The translations under genes and the position numbers were made by a program. From Rhizobium nepotum 39/7 (lineage in GTDB: Bacteria; Pseudomonadota; Alphaproteobacteria; Rhizobiales; Rhizobiaceae), in contig NZ_JWJH01000020.1 of the NCBI RefSeq assembly GCF_000949865.1, positions 88,420 through 152,419 of the forward strand: a DNA stretch of 64,000 bases. Reading direction: 5' to 3'. Positions 45,392 through 54,276 of the stretch are shown here, piece after piece; position 1 is the first letter of the stretch, and the number at the start of each line of letters is the position of its first letter. Below the pieces are notes generated by a model. The model was given only the letters and a program-made list of their open reading frames with translations, ran no database searches and had not been told where the DNA came from.

Positions 45392-45994
45392 GTGATCGAT
45401 CCTTATGTTTTGCTTGGCGTGGAGCGCGATGCCGACGAGGCGGCGATCAAGTCGGCCTATCGGAAGGTTGCCAAGGCGGCCCATCCCGACAGCGGCGGCG
45501 ATACCGACCAATTCGCACGCCTGCAAACGGCTTACGAGCTTTTGAAGGATCCGGTGCGCCGCAGGGTGTTCGACGATACCGGTTACGATCCGCAGCTTGC
45601 CGACGCCAAGGACCTGAAGGGGCTGCTGATGCTGGAAACGCTTGTCAACGAATTCATTCTGGACGAGCGCGAACCCGGCAGTTTTGACCCGGTGGCCGCC
45701 ATGCGCCGCAAGCTGACCGACGATATTCTGAAAAGCCGGTTTCATATTCTCGAGCTCGAACGGCACCGCACGCGGGTTCGCAAACATATGGATCGGCTGG
45801 GCAGGAAGCCGGAGACGGACGTGCTGAGTTCCATGCTGCGCGCCCGCAGCCAATCCATCGCCGAAGCCATCCGCAATGCGGAAGCCCAGATCGAGGCGAT
45901 CGAGCAGGCCTATACCATGCTGGAAGGTTACTCCTACGAGCTGGAGAGCATATCGCTTTCCGAACCGTTGCTGAAAGGCGAGGCGGCGGAGTAG
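45392..45994 (+). CDS. J-domain (DnaJ-like) protein
   Basis: 200 residues starting at GTG 45392. The N-terminal 65 residues are a J domain: YVLLGVERDADEAAIKSAYR, the HPD triad in KAAHPDSGGD, then FARLQTAYELLKDPVRRRVF. The HPD motif means it can stimulate an Hsp70. The remaining part is a long helical and coiled-coil region (ELERHRTRVRKHMDRLGRKP) with no zinc fingers or DnaJ C-terminal domain, so it is a specialised class III co-chaperone. Its client is unknown. Confidence 0.9.
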   Translation: MIDPYVLLGVERDADEAAIKSAYRKVAKAAHPDSGGDTDQFARLQTAYELLKDPVRRRVFDDTGYDPQLADAKDLKGLLMLETLVNEFILDEREPGSFDPVAAMRRKLTDDILKSRFHILELERHRTRVRKHMDRLGRKPETDVLSSMLRARSQSIAEAIRNAEAQIEAIEQAYTMLEGYSYELESISLSEPLLKGEAAE

Positions 45995-46012
45995 CCGTTT
46001 TTGCTTAGGTTC

Positions 46013-46624
46013 TCAGGGACCGTTGACCAGCGCCAGAATAAGCTGGTGCACGCGGCCGCCGGGGGAAAGCTCGTCGCGGTCGAAATCGCGACCGCGCTGG
46101 CGCTGCTCGTTGGAAAGCTCGCCCAGTCGCTGCTGCAGAACCACACGGACCTGCTGGCATTTCGGATCGTTTTCTGCCCTTAAACCAGTGCTGAAGGCTT
46201 CGATCTTCCGCACCATGTCGAGGATGTGTTCGCCATGCACGCGCTCATGGGTTTCCACGCCGGAAATGAAGGTCTTCCAGCTGGCGGCGACAGCAGGCGG
46301 CAATCTGGCCGGCGCTTTCGGCCAGGTATAGATGATGGTGAGATTGGGCCGTGCCGTGGCCAGCACGCAGGCGCCATCCGGCTGCGGACGATAATCCCGC
46401 CGCCATGTCAGCTTGAAGGTGGTGTGGGCGATGGCCTGCACGCCCGCGGTCGGGCCGCGCTCGCCGATGGACTGATAAAGCGTCTCGCCCGTATCACCGC
46501 TGATGGCATAGGTCTTTATCTGCTCGGCGGGTTTCCAGCCGGTCGATTGCGCTGAAAGCGGAAGGGCGCTCAGCAGCAGCATGGCGGCGCTGGCGGCGAT
46601 GGAAGAGGGGGTGTTGGCGGGCAC
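46013..46624 (-). CDS. secreted DUF922-type putative zinc protease
   Basis: 203 residues with a signal peptide (AASAAMLLLSALPLSAQS). The phrase VETHERVHGEHILDMVRKIE near residue 130 contains HERVH, which fits the HExxH-type metal site of the DUF922 family of predicted secreted Zn-dependent proteases. Preceding strands (FKLTWRRDY, NLTIIYTWPK) also match that family. It is predicted to be periplasmic. Activity has not been inferred beyond the motif. Confidence 0.8.
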   Translation of the reverse strand: MPANTPSSIAASAAMLLLSALPLSAQSTGWKPAEQIKTYAISGDTGETLYQSIGERGPTAGVQAIAHTTFKLTWRRDYRPQPDGACVLATARPNLTIIYTWPKAPARLPPAVAASWKTFISGVETHERVHGEHILDMVRKIEAFSTGLRAENDPKCQQVRVVLQQRLGELSNEQRQRGRDFDRDELSPGGRVHQLILALVNGP

Positions 46625-46723
46625 GCATCGATCCTTGTGTTACGCACCGAAGATAGGCGAGAGGCTGGCTGCAAGGCAAGGGTCGTGAAAGGCATGTCGC
46701 CTGGGCATTTCACACACGAAAAA

Positions 46724-46745
46724 CCCCCGCGACGGATCGCGGGGG
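46724..46745 (-). terminator. rho-independent terminator of the PRC-barrel gene
   Basis: CCCCCGCGA pairs with TCGCGGGGG around a 4-base loop. Read on the minus strand it is followed by TTTTT. It lies 24 bases after the PRC-barrel gene stop. Confidence 0.85.
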
Positions 46746-46768
46746 CAAGCTTGCGACCGAAGGGGAGA

Positions 46769-47224
46769 TCAATCGTCCAGCTTGTCGTAGTCGAGCTTGG
46801 GCGCGTTTTGCAGCGCTTCCTTGTTGGTGTCGACAAAGGCCTTCCAGGTGCCGTTGTCGTTGTGGACCGCGACGGAGGAGGGGTCGAGCACCACATAGCT
46901 CTTGTCGATGCCGAGGAAGCCGCCAACGCTGGCGACAAGGCCGATCACCGATTTGCCATCGCCGATGACGACATCCTCGATCTCGCCGATATTTTCGTTC
47001 TGGGCGTTATAGATATCCAGACCGTCGAGCTGGGAGGCGGTGAGATCGGTTTTCTGGACATTGACGAACTTCAGCGGGCCGTTGGCCTTGGTGCCCATGG
47101 TGATGCCCGGACCCGACAAAGCGGCATCGGCGCCGGCAGCAGGAGCGGTGGTTGCGGTCTGGGCATATGCCACGGAAGAGGAGAACGCTGCTGCGGCAGC
47201 GAGGGTGATGATATTGATTTTCAT
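46769..47224 (-). CDS. secreted PRC-barrel domain protein
   Basis: 151 residues with a signal peptide (MKINIITLAAAAAFSSSVAYA). A PRC-barrel covers about residues 63-135: LDGLDIYNAQNENIGEIEDV, VIGLVASVGGFLGIDKSYVV. Such beta-barrel domains occur in RNA-processing and photosynthetic proteins and in many rhizobial periplasmic proteins of unknown role. The ATG at 47224 has AAGGGAAG upstream. Alone in its transcript, with a strong terminator. Confidence 0.88.
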   Translation of the reverse strand: MKINIITLAAAAAFSSSVAYAQTATTAPAAGADAALSGPGITMGTKANGPLKFVNVQKTDLTASQLDGLDIYNAQNENIGEIEDVVIGDGKSVIGLVASVGGFLGIDKSYVVLDPSSVAVHNDNGTWKAFVDTNKEALQNAPKLDYDKLDD

Positions 47225-47365
47225 GATGTTTCTTCCCTTTTTATGCTGAACGTTGCGTTCGGGAAAGAAACGATGACAGATGGATTTGGTTCCCCGTGGG
47301 ATGACGCGAAAATTTGGTCTATGCTGGCATCGGGAGCGCTGGTGCGGTGAAATCGGGAGGACGTT

Positions 47366-47791
47366 ATGGCAAGAAACACGGTGAGCAAGGATGCGGAAGA
47401 GACCGCGCCATCGGTTCTCATTGACCGTAAAATTGCGGAACTTGGCGACTGGCGGGGCGATATGCTCGCCCGCATCCGGGCGCTGATCAGGAAGGCCGAT
47501 CCTGACGTAACGGAAGAGGTGAAATGGCGCGGCGTGCCCGTCTGGGAGCATGCCGGCATCCTCTGCACCGGCGAAACCTACAAGAACGCGGTGAAGATGA
47601 CATTTGCCAAGGGCGCGTCGCTGGACGACCCGGCGGGCCTGTTCAATGCCAGCCTGGAGGGCAATACGAGGCGGGCCATCGACTTTCGCGAGGGGGATGC
47701 GGTGGATGAGGATGCGCTGGTGGCGCTTGTTCGGGCGGCGGTGGCGTTGAATGTGACGGGCAAGGCCGGGAAGAAGCGGGCCGGGGGCTAG
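47366..47791 (+). CDS. DUF1801 (YdhG-like) protein
   Basis: 141 residues. The core matches DUF1801: LARIRALIRKADPDVTEEVK, WRGVPVWEHAGILCTGETYK, KMTFAKGASLDDP, then FREGDAVDEDALVALVRAA. Members are small soluble alpha/beta proteins of unknown function, sometimes linked to metal homeostasis. It is divergent from the PRC-barrel gene with 141 bases between. A GGGAGG site precedes the ATG. Confidence 0.85.
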   Translation: MARNTVSKDAEETAPSVLIDRKIAELGDWRGDMLARIRALIRKADPDVTEEVKWRGVPVWEHAGILCTGETYKNAVKMTFAKGASLDDPAGLFNASLEGNTRRAIDFREGDAVDEDALVALVRAAVALNVTGKAGKKRAGG

Positions 47792-47814
47792 GCTGAATCA
47801 TCCGGGCGGATGCC

Positions 47815-48783
47815 TCAATCCTTCGCGACGTCCGTTTCCTTGTCCCATTCGCTGTCGATAAACTTCAGCGCGTCGATGATCGATACTTTCCACACCGACC
47901 AGACGTGATCGCCGTCTGTCACCCGCAATTCGGATTTGCGACTGTCGGCCTGAAGCGTTTCGTGCAGGGCGATGGCGCCGCGCCAGAGGAAGAAGCCGTC
48001 ATCGTCGCCGACCGTCAGATAGGTGGCGGGCAAGTCCTGGTTTTCGGCAACATGTTGCGCGACGAGAGTGAAGACGTTCTTTTCGTTGAAAAGTCTTGCA
48101 TCGAAGGGTATGCCGAAAGCGCCGGAGAAATGATCGCCGGTTGAGGGCAGAACGATGCCGCTGGTAACGGTGTTGCGGTCGACGCGATGAAAAAAGGCGC
48201 TGTCCTGAATGAGCTTGAGTTCGGCGGGTGTCTTGTCGAGATCGGAGGTCGGCACGTTCTGCCAGATCGCGCCGGACAGGCTGGCGACCGCGCCATAGAG
48301 ACCCTCGTGGCTATATGCTAGATGCAACGCGCCGAAACCACCCATGGAGAGGCCGGCGATGGCGCGGCCTTCACGGTCTTTCCGCACCGGCAGCGTTTTT
48401 TCCACCTGATGGCGCAAATCGCCGGTCAAGGCCGTCTCGTAGTCGCCGGGACCGCCAACGGCAGCGGAATCCACGTACCAGCTATTTTTGACACCGGGCA
48501 TGACGACCACCAGCGGGCGAATGGCTCCTGCCTCGATAAGTGTATCCAGCGTCTTTTCGATATTGCCCAAATCCCGCCAGCTGTTCTGGTCGCCATCATG
48601 GCCGTGCAGGAGATAAAGCACCGGCCAGCCGTTTTCCGGCGGCGTGCCATCCGGGCGGTAGATATTGACGGGAAGCGGTGCGTTCAGGGCGGCACTGTGG
48701 AACGTGGCATCTTCGATCTGTCCGGCAAAGGTTGGGGTACAGGAGAGGAAAAGGCACAAGGTCACCAGATTTTTGCGATGCAT
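47815..48783 (-). CDS. secreted alpha/beta-hydrolase esterase (esterase D-like)
   Basis: 322 residues with a signal peptide (LVTLCLFLSCTPTFAG). The hydrolase pattern is VLYLLHGHDGDQNSWRD (oxyanion region), the nucleophile elbow AIAGLSMGGFGALHLAYS with the catalytic Ser near residue 145, and a late His in VTDGDHVWSVWK. This fits the Esterase/tributyrin family (PF00756-like), which includes mycolyl transferases, feruloyl esterases and siderophore esterases. Periplasmic or exported. Substrate unknown; no siderophore genes are adjacent. Confidence 0.87.
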   Translation of the reverse strand: MHRKNLVTLCLFLSCTPTFAGQIEDATFHSAALNAPLPVNIYRPDGTPPENGWPVLYLLHGHDGDQNSWRDLGNIEKTLDTLIEAGAIRPLVVVMPGVKNSWYVDSAAVGGPGDYETALTGDLRHQVEKTLPVRKDREGRAIAGLSMGGFGALHLAYSHEGLYGAVASLSGAIWQNVPTSDLDKTPAELKLIQDSAFFHRVDRNTVTSGIVLPSTGDHFSGAFGIPFDARLFNEKNVFTLVAQHVAENQDLPATYLTVGDDDGFFLWRGAIALHETLQADSRKSELRVTDGDHVWSVWKVSIIDALKFIDSEWDKETDVAKD

Positions 48784-48969
48784 GTCGTGTCTCCGTGCTG
48801 CTGGCGCTTTACCGGCAGGGCCGATCTATTCTCGACCTATATCAAGCCTGCGGCAAACGGGGACTACATTCCCTGTCCATAGATGCGGATATGGTGAAGG
48901 TGTTTGGAGCGCCTCAGGTTGCTGCGCGGATCAACCGCTGCGAAAGCTAGCGGCTGTTGCCGGAGCGCG

Positions 48970-51942
48970 TTATTGCCCCGGCCGTCCAGTCTTCCCCTTC
49001 GTCCGGCTTTTACGCTTCTGCTCACCGGGGTCCTCATAAGACCCCGCGCCGATCTTGCCGCGCACAAGCGGTCTCGGATCGTCCTTGGCGCGTTCGGGCT
49101 GGCTTTCCGGCAGCGGTGAGAAATGCTTGCCGGGTTCTTCCGGCTTGCCGGGAACGTCGCCGCGCACCGGTTTTTCCGTGCGGCCAACGGTCATCTCGTC
49201 CAGCGTGTTCCTGCGGAACAGCGGCTTGCCCGCGTCCGCGCCGGGACCCATTTCATCCAGTGAAGGTTTGGCGAAGAGGGATTTTTCGTTTGCGGTAGCG
49301 GCACCCCCCTCTGTTCTGCCGGACACCTCCCCCTCAAGGGGGGAGACCGACCCGCGGCGGGCGCTCGTACTGCTTTTCTTGGCTTTTCCGCCGCCTTCGA
49401 TGGCGCGTGCTTCTTCTTTCGCCATGGGGTCGTCCATCGTGGCGAGTTCGGCGGCCTTGAGGCGTTTGATCTCGTCGCGCAGGCGGGCGGCCTTTTCGAA
49501 ATCGAGGTCGGCTGCGGCATCGCGCATGGATTTTTCCAGCGCGTTGAGATGGGACTGGAGATTGTTGCCGACCAGATGGCCGCCATCGGCGAAGCCCTTG
49601 CCGGAAGCGCCTGATATATCGGCCCTTACGTGATCCCGCTCATAAACTGAATCAAGGATATCGGAGATCTTCGCCTTGACCGATTCCGGCGTGATGCCGT
49701 GTTCGGTGTTATAGGCCATCTGCTTCTCGCGGCGGCGGGAGGTTTCCTCCATTGCCCGCTTCATCGAGCCGGTGATGTTGTCGGCATAGAGGATGACCTT
49801 GCCGTCGACGTTACGGGCGGCGCGGCCGATGGTCTGGATCAGCGAGGTTTCCGAACGCAGGAAGCCTTCCTTGTCGGCATCGAGGATCGCCACGAAACCA
49901 CATTCGGGGATATCGAGGCCTTCGCGCAGAAGGTTGATACCGACAAGCACGTCGAAAGCGCCAAGGCGCAGATCGCGGATGATCTCGATGCGTTCCAGCG
50001 TGTCGATATCCGAATGCATATAGCGCACGCGAACGCCCTGTTCGTGCAGATATTCGGTCAGGTCCTCGGCCATGCGTTTCGTCAGCACGGTGCAGAGCGT
50101 GCGATAGCCCTTGGCGGCGGTCTCGCGGATTTCGCCGAGAACGTCGTCCACCTGGCTGCGGGCGGAGCGCACCTCCACCGGCGGATCGATGAGGCCTGTC
50201 GGGCGGATGACCTGTTCGGCAAAGACGCCGCCAGCCTGTTCCATTTCCCACGAGCCGGGGGTGGCCGAAACCGCCACCGTCAGCGGCCGCATCGCATCCC
50301 ATTCCTCGAAGCGCAGCGGCCGGTTGTCCATGCAGGAGGGCAGGCGGAAGCCATATTCGGCCAGCGTCGCCTTGCGCCTGAAGTCGCCGCGATACATGCC
50401 GCCAATCTGGCTGACTGAGACGTGGCTTTCGTCGATGAACAGCAGCGCGTTGTCGGGGATGTACTCGAACAGCGTCGGCGGCGGCTCGCCGGGATTGCGG
50501 CCGGTGAGATAACGCGAATAGTTCTCGATGCCGGCGCATGAGCCGGTCGCTTCCAGCATCTCGATATCGTAGCGGGTGCGCTGCTCAAGCCGCTGGGCTT
50601 CGAGCAGGCGTCCGGCCTTTTCCAGTTCGGCGAGGCGGACCTTCAGCTCTTCCTTGATCGACTTGATCGCACCGTTCAGCGTCGGGCGCGGGGTGACATA
50701 GTGCGAATTGGCGTAAATCTTGACGGATTGCAGGTCGCCGGTTTTCTGGCCCGTCAGCGGGTCGAATTCGGTGATGGAATCGATCTCGTCGCCGAACATC
50801 GAGATGCGCCAAGCGGCATCCTCAAGGTGGGCGGGGAAAATTTCGATGGTGTCGCCGCGCACGCGGAACGAACCGCGCTGGAAATCCATGTCGCGCCGCT
50901 TGTATTGCTGGGCCACGAGATCGGCCAGAAGCTGGCGCTGGTCCAGCCGGTCGCCGACTTGCATCTGGAAGGTCATGGCCGTGTAGGTCTCGACCGAGCC
51001 GATACCGTAGATGCAGGAAACCGAGGCGACGATGATGCAGTCGTCGCGTTCCAGCAGCGAGCGGGTGGCGGAGTGGCGCATCCGGTCGATCTGTTCGTTG
51101 ATCGAGGACTCTTTCTCGATGAAGGTATCGGAGCGCGGCACATAGGCTTCCGGCTGGTAATAATCGTAGTAGGAGACGAAATATTCCACCGCATTGTCGG
51201 GGAAGAAGTTCTTGAATTCGGAATAGAGCTGCGCGGCCAGTGTCTTGTTGGGCGCGAGGATGACGGCCGGGCGCTGTGTCGCCTCGATCACCTTGGCCAT
51301 GGTGAAGGTCTTACCGGAGCCGGTGACGCCGAGCAGCACCTGGCTGCGCTCGCCGGAATTGATGCCTTCCACGAGGTCGGCAATCGCGGTGGGCTGGTCG
51401 CCGGCGGGCTGGTATTCCGAGGTCATGCGGATGGTAACGCCGCCTTCGGATTTCGGCGGACGGGCGGGCCGGTGCGGCGTCCACATCTTGCCGTCCTTGA
51501 ACAGCGGATTGCCGCTTTCGATCAGCGCCGATAGTGCCTCGACGGTGGCGGTGACGGCGCCCGGTGCGAGGTTGGCAGCCTCCTCCAGAGAAACGTCCAT
51601 GCCTGCCACAGGGTTGAGACCGGCGGCGGCGCGGATTTTCGGATCGTTGGAGGCACCGATCGACACGCCACGCGCGGTTTTGGACGCGGTGGTGTTCTTG
51701 GCCGTTTTGTTGGCCGCTTTTTCCGCTTCCTTACGGGCCTCGATCTCGATCTTCTTGCGATGCTTGCCAGCTTTGGAGGCGACTTCGCGCTGGGTTTCCA
51801 CCGAGCCGGCTTCGGCTTCCGCCTCCAACTGCTTTACCCAGTCGGCGACGCTGCCGCTGAGCGGTGCGCCTTCGAACGACGATTGCGGAGCTTCCTCGAA
51901 GCCGGAATTCGCGGGTTTGGAATTTTTAGGTGATCTTGCCAT
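48970..51942 (-). CDS. uvrB: excinuclease ABC subunit B
   Basis: UvrB is the damage-verifying helicase-like subunit of nucleotide excision repair. The 990-residue protein has Walker [21 protein letters not shown] near residue 208, the beta-hairpin [20 protein letters not shown] (seen as [13 protein letters not shown]), [30 protein letters not shown] and a C-terminal UVR domain ([20 protein letters not shown], about 805-825). Typical UvrB is about 670 residues; here there are about 165 extra residues at the N-terminus and about 160 after the UVR domain, as in other rhizobia. The tail contains a translated palindromic repeat (49303-49350). The ATG at 51942 gives [10 protein letters not shown]. 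Confidence 0.96.
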   Translation of the reverse strand: MARSPKNSKPANSGFEEAPQSSFEGAPLSGSVADWVKQLEAEAEAGSVETQREVASKAGKHRKKIEIEARKEAEKAANKTAKNTTASKTARGVSIGASNDPKIRAAAGLNPVAGMDVSLEEAANLAPGAVTATVEALSALIESGNPLFKDGKMWTPHRPARPPKSEGGVTIRMTSEYQPAGDQPTAIADLVEGINSGERSQVLLGVTGSGKTFTMAKVIEATQRPAVILAPNKTLAAQLYSEFKNFFPDNAVEYFVSYYDYYQPEAYVPRSDTFIEKESSINEQIDRMRHSATRSLLERDDCIIVASVSCIYGIGSVETYTAMTFQMQVGDRLDQRQLLADLVAQQYKRRDMDFQRGSFRVRGDTIEIFPAHLEDAAWRISMFGDEIDSITEFDPLTGQKTGDLQSVKIYANSHYVTPRPTLNGAIKSIKEELKVRLAELEKAGRLLEAQRLEQRTRYDIEMLEATGSCAGIENYSRYLTGRNPGEPPPTLFEYIPDNALLFIDESHVSVSQIGGMYRGDFRRKATLAEYGFRLPSCMDNRPLRFEEWDAMRPLTVAVSATPGSWEMEQAGGVFAEQVIRPTGLIDPPVEVRSARSQVDDVLGEIRETAAKGYRTLCTVLTKRMAEDLTEYLHEQGVRVRYMHSDIDTLERIEIIRDLRLGAFDVLVGINLLREGLDIPECGFVAILDADKEGFLRSETSLIQTIGRAARNVDGKVILYADNITGSMKRAMEETSRRREKQMAYNTEHGITPESVKAKISDILDSVYERDHVRADISGASGKGFADGGHLVGNNLQSHLNALEKSMRDAAADLDFEKAARLRDEIKRLKAAELATMDDPMAKEEARAIEGGGKAKKSSTSARRGSVSPLEGEVSGRTEGGAATANEKSLFAKPSLDEMGPGADAGKPLFRRNTLDEMTVGRTEKPVRGDVPGKPEEPGKHFSPLPESQPERAKDDPRPLVRGKIGAGSYEDPGEQKRKSRTKGKTGRPGQ
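49303..49350. repeat. RIME-like palindromic arm inside uvrB
   Basis: Resembles one arm of the 12864-13022 element: ACCCCCCTCTGTTCTGCC, then CTCCCCCTCAAGGGGGGAG. It is read in frame within uvrB as about 16 residues ([17 protein letters not shown]) in the low-complexity C-terminal tail. Confidence 0.75.
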
Positions 51943-52189
51943 GCGCGAAATATGGAGGGAGTCACGCGCAAAGGGAAGGGGAGGCGACGAAAAAATGAGT
52001 ACAAAAAGGCAACGAAGCGCCGAGAACAAAATTCGGCCTGATACGTCGCCTAGCGCCCGAATGTTGTCTCATGGAAACCTGTTCCGTTTCAAGCAGCGGT
52101 AAGCTAAAGCAATTCAGGCGGGCGGAATGACGATTTCGTTTTCAGGCTGCCTTTTATGACATCCCTCCCTTCATCCTCCAGGATCCACC

Positions 52190-52543
52190 ATGCCGTTCTC
52201 GATCAGCCCCGCCCACATCTGGCCTGTCCTGATGCTCGTTCTTTCCAATGTTTTCATGACCTTTGCCTGGTATGGGCATCTCAAGCACAAGGGCAGTGCG
52301 CTCTTTCTGGCGATCGTCGCAAGCTGGGGTATCGCCTTCTTCGAATACGTTCTCGCCGTGCCCGCAAACCGCATGGGATCGGAGGTCTATTCGACGGTGC
52401 AGCTCAAGACCATTCAGGAAGTCATAACGCTCGCGGTCTTTGCGCTGTTCTCGGTGTTCTGGCTGAAGGAAAGCATCACGTTCAACCATGTGATCGGTTT
52501 TGCGCTGATTGCGTTCGGCGCGTCGTTCATCTTCCGGTCCTGA
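52190..52543 (+). CDS. DMT-family (DUF486) membrane protein
   Basis: 117 residues with four membrane helices: IWPVLMLVLSNVFMTFAWYG, ALFLAIVASWGIAFFEYVLA, TIQEVITLAVFALFSVFWL and VIGFALIAFGASFIF. The phrase FEYVLAVPANRMGS is typical of the DUF486 branch of the drug/metabolite transporter group. The substrate is unknown. Alone in its transcript, converging on the HxlR regulator gene. Confidence 0.87.
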   Translation: MPFSISPAHIWPVLMLVLSNVFMTFAWYGHLKHKGSALFLAIVASWGIAFFEYVLAVPANRMGSEVYSTVQLKTIQEVITLAVFALFSVFWLKESITFNHVIGFALIAFGASFIFRS

Positions 52544-52568
52544 TCGCTGCGGCCAAGGGGAACGGGTG

Positions 52569-52952
52569 TTACGATCCCGTTCCGCTGCCGGCATAGTCCA
52601 GCCGCGCCGTGCAAATGCGGATGTGGTTCTCGTCGGCCCATTGTACCAGCAAATGCATCGGCACCAGAAACGAGCGGCCGAGATTGGTCAGTTCGTATTC
52701 CACGCGCGGCGGCACCTGCGCAAAGAGCGTGCGGCGAATGAAACCGTCTTCCTCCAGCCGTTTCAGCGTGCGCGACAACATCTGCTTGGAAATATCGTCG
52801 ATCTTGCGGTTCAGTTCGTTGAAACGCAACACGCCGCCCTGAAGCGCTTCCAGAACCAGCAGGCTCCATTGATCGCCGATGCGATCCAGCACGTCGCGGA
52901 TGGGACAGGGCTGCTCGAAGGCGAAGATTTCCTTGGTTTGCGTATCCGGCAT
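52569..52952 (-). CDS. HxlR-family transcriptional regulator
   Basis: 127 residues from ATG 52952, which has a GAGGAAA site; a start 6 codons earlier is possible. The HxlR winged helix is clear: CPIRDVLDRIGDQWSLLVLE with the conserved Cys, LRFNELNRKIDDISKQMLSR, TLKRLEEDGFIRR and VEYELTNLGRSFL. Some members (YodB, QorR) use that Cys to sense quinones, diamide or aldehydes. It is divergent from an NAD(P)-binding reductase gene with a palindrome between them, which fits control of that gene. Confidence 0.92.
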   Translation of the reverse strand: MPDTQTKEIFAFEQPCPIRDVLDRIGDQWSLLVLEALQGGVLRFNELNRKIDDISKQMLSRTLKRLEEDGFIRRTLFAQVPPRVEYELTNLGRSFLVPMHLLVQWADENHIRICTARLDYAGSGTGS

Positions 52953-53061
52953 TTTCCTCGCCCTTTCCATTTTCTCAACCCGTCAGGTCATCGCCATGTG
53001 ACCTGATCAGCGGCGGCTGACTTCTTGCGGTGGGGGTTGCGATACCATAGCTTTCGTCAGC

Positions 53062-53078
53062 GGTCTATTATCTAGACC
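53062..53078. promoter_or_regulatory. palindrome between hxlR-type and reductase genes
   Basis: GGTCTA-TTATC-TAGACC, a 6-base perfect inverted repeat, lies 29 bases upstream of the reductase start. Position and shape suit an HxlR operator; binding is inferred. Confidence 0.5.
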
Positions 53079-53106
53079 AATAACGACGCCGACAAAGGAA
53101 GAAGCT

Positions 53107-53718
53107 ATGGCCAAAATCGCGCTCATCGGAGCCTCCGGCAATGCCGGATCCCGTATTCTGAAGGAGCTTTCCGACCGGGGGCACAAGGTGACGGCGATCG
53201 CCCGCAATCCCGAAAAAATCGCCAACCTGCCGAATGTCGTGGCAAAACAGGGCGATGTTTTCGATCAGGCGGGGCTTTCGAAACTGCTTGAAGGTCACGA
53301 TGCCGTGATCAGTTCGGTGCACTTCACCGCCAGCGATCCTGTCACGCTGATCGAGGCCGTGCGCGCCTCCGGCGTTCCCCGTTATCTCGTGGTGGGTGGC
53401 GCCGGAAGCCTTGAAATCGCGCCGGGCCAGCGCGTGGTCGACCTGCCGGATTTCCCCGCCGCCTACAAGGCCGAGGCAACCAAGGGCGCGGAGTTTCTGG
53501 ATCTGCTGAAACAGGAAAAGCAACTCGACTGGACCTTCCTGTCGCCATCCGCCGAATTCGTGCCGGGGGAAAGAACCGGAAAATTCCGCCTCGGCAAGGA
53601 TGGCCTTCTCGGCAACGACCAAGGCAGCCGCATCTCCTTCGAAGATTATGCCATCGCGCTTGTCGATGAAATCGAGAAGCCGCAGCATTCCCGCCAGCGT
53701 TTCACCGTCGGTTACTGA
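53107..53718 (+). CDS. NAD(P)-binding (NmrA/SDR-like) reductase
   Basis: 203 residues of the atypical short-chain dehydrogenase group. The N-terminus KIALIGASGNAGSRILKELS holds the GxxGxxG dinucleotide motif; ARNPEKIANLPNVV and VVGGAGSLEIAPGQRV follow. No YxxxK catalytic pair is evident, as in NmrA-like and YwnB-type proteins. Expression is probably controlled by the divergent HxlR regulator. It is followed 12 bases later by a SnoaL-like gene in the same transcript. Confidence 0.88.
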   Translation: MAKIALIGASGNAGSRILKELSDRGHKVTAIARNPEKIANLPNVVAKQGDVFDQAGLSKLLEGHDAVISSVHFTASDPVTLIEAVRASGVPRYLVVGGAGSLEIAPGQRVVDLPDFPAAYKAEATKGAEFLDLLKQEKQLDWTFLSPSAEFVPGERTGKFRLGKDGLLGNDQGSRISFEDYAIALVDEIEKPQHSRQRFTVGY

Positions 53719-53730
53719 GAGGTTGCACCC

Positions 53731-54207
53731 ATGAATTTCCTAACACGTCGTCTCGCCATCACCGCTCTTGCCCTCGCGCCCGCTCTGGTGGCCGCGCCGG
53801 TTCTGGCGGAAACCGCAAAACGCGATCTGGCCCAGGAAGAGGCCAATCGCAAGCTGGTGATCGAGTTTTACGATACCGTCTTCAACAAGCACGAGGTAGC
53901 AAAGGGCGCCGCCGTGATCGTTGACAGCTACAAGCAGCACAATCCCAGGGTGCCGGACGGCAAGGCGCCGTTCGTCGATTACTTCACCGGCTTCTTCAAG
54001 GATAATCCGCAGTCGAAAGCGCGGATCGTGCGCAGCGCCACGGATGGCGATCTGGTCTATCTGCATATTCATTCGACGGAAAAAGACGGTGATCGCGGCA
54101 GGGCCATCGTCGATATCTTCCGGGTCACCGACGGCAAGATAACCGAACATTGGGACGTGATCCAAGCCGTTCCGGAGACGGCTGCGAACAACAATACGAT
54201 GTTCTGA
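53731..54207 (+). CDS. secreted SnoaL-like (NTF2-fold) protein
   Basis: 158 residues with a signal peptide (LAITALALAPALVAAPVLA). The mature part matches predicted SnoaL-like aldol condensation-type proteins: ANRKLVIEFYDTVFNKHEV, a YKQHNPRVPDGKAPFVDYF segment and DIFRVTDGKITEHWDVIQ. It shares a transcript with the reductase (12-base gap) and is followed by a strong terminator. Enzymatic activity is not proven by the sequence. Confidence 0.87.
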   Translation: MNFLTRRLAITALALAPALVAAPVLAETAKRDLAQEEANRKLVIEFYDTVFNKHEVAKGAAVIVDSYKQHNPRVPDGKAPFVDYFTGFFKDNPQSKARIVRSATDGDLVYLHIHSTEKDGDRGRAIVDIFRVTDGKITEHWDVIQAVPETAANNNTMF

Positions 54208-54238
54208 CGCAGCCTCTCGTCGCATTGCCGATAGCGAG

Positions 54239-54272
54239 GGTAACAGCCGGGATATTTCTCCCGGCTGTTACC
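54239..54272 (+). terminator. rho-independent terminator after SnoaL-like gene
   Basis: GGTAACAGCCGGGA pairs perfectly with TCCCGGCTGTTACC around a 6-base loop, followed by GTTTTT. Confidence 0.9.
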
Positions 54273-54276
54273 GTTT

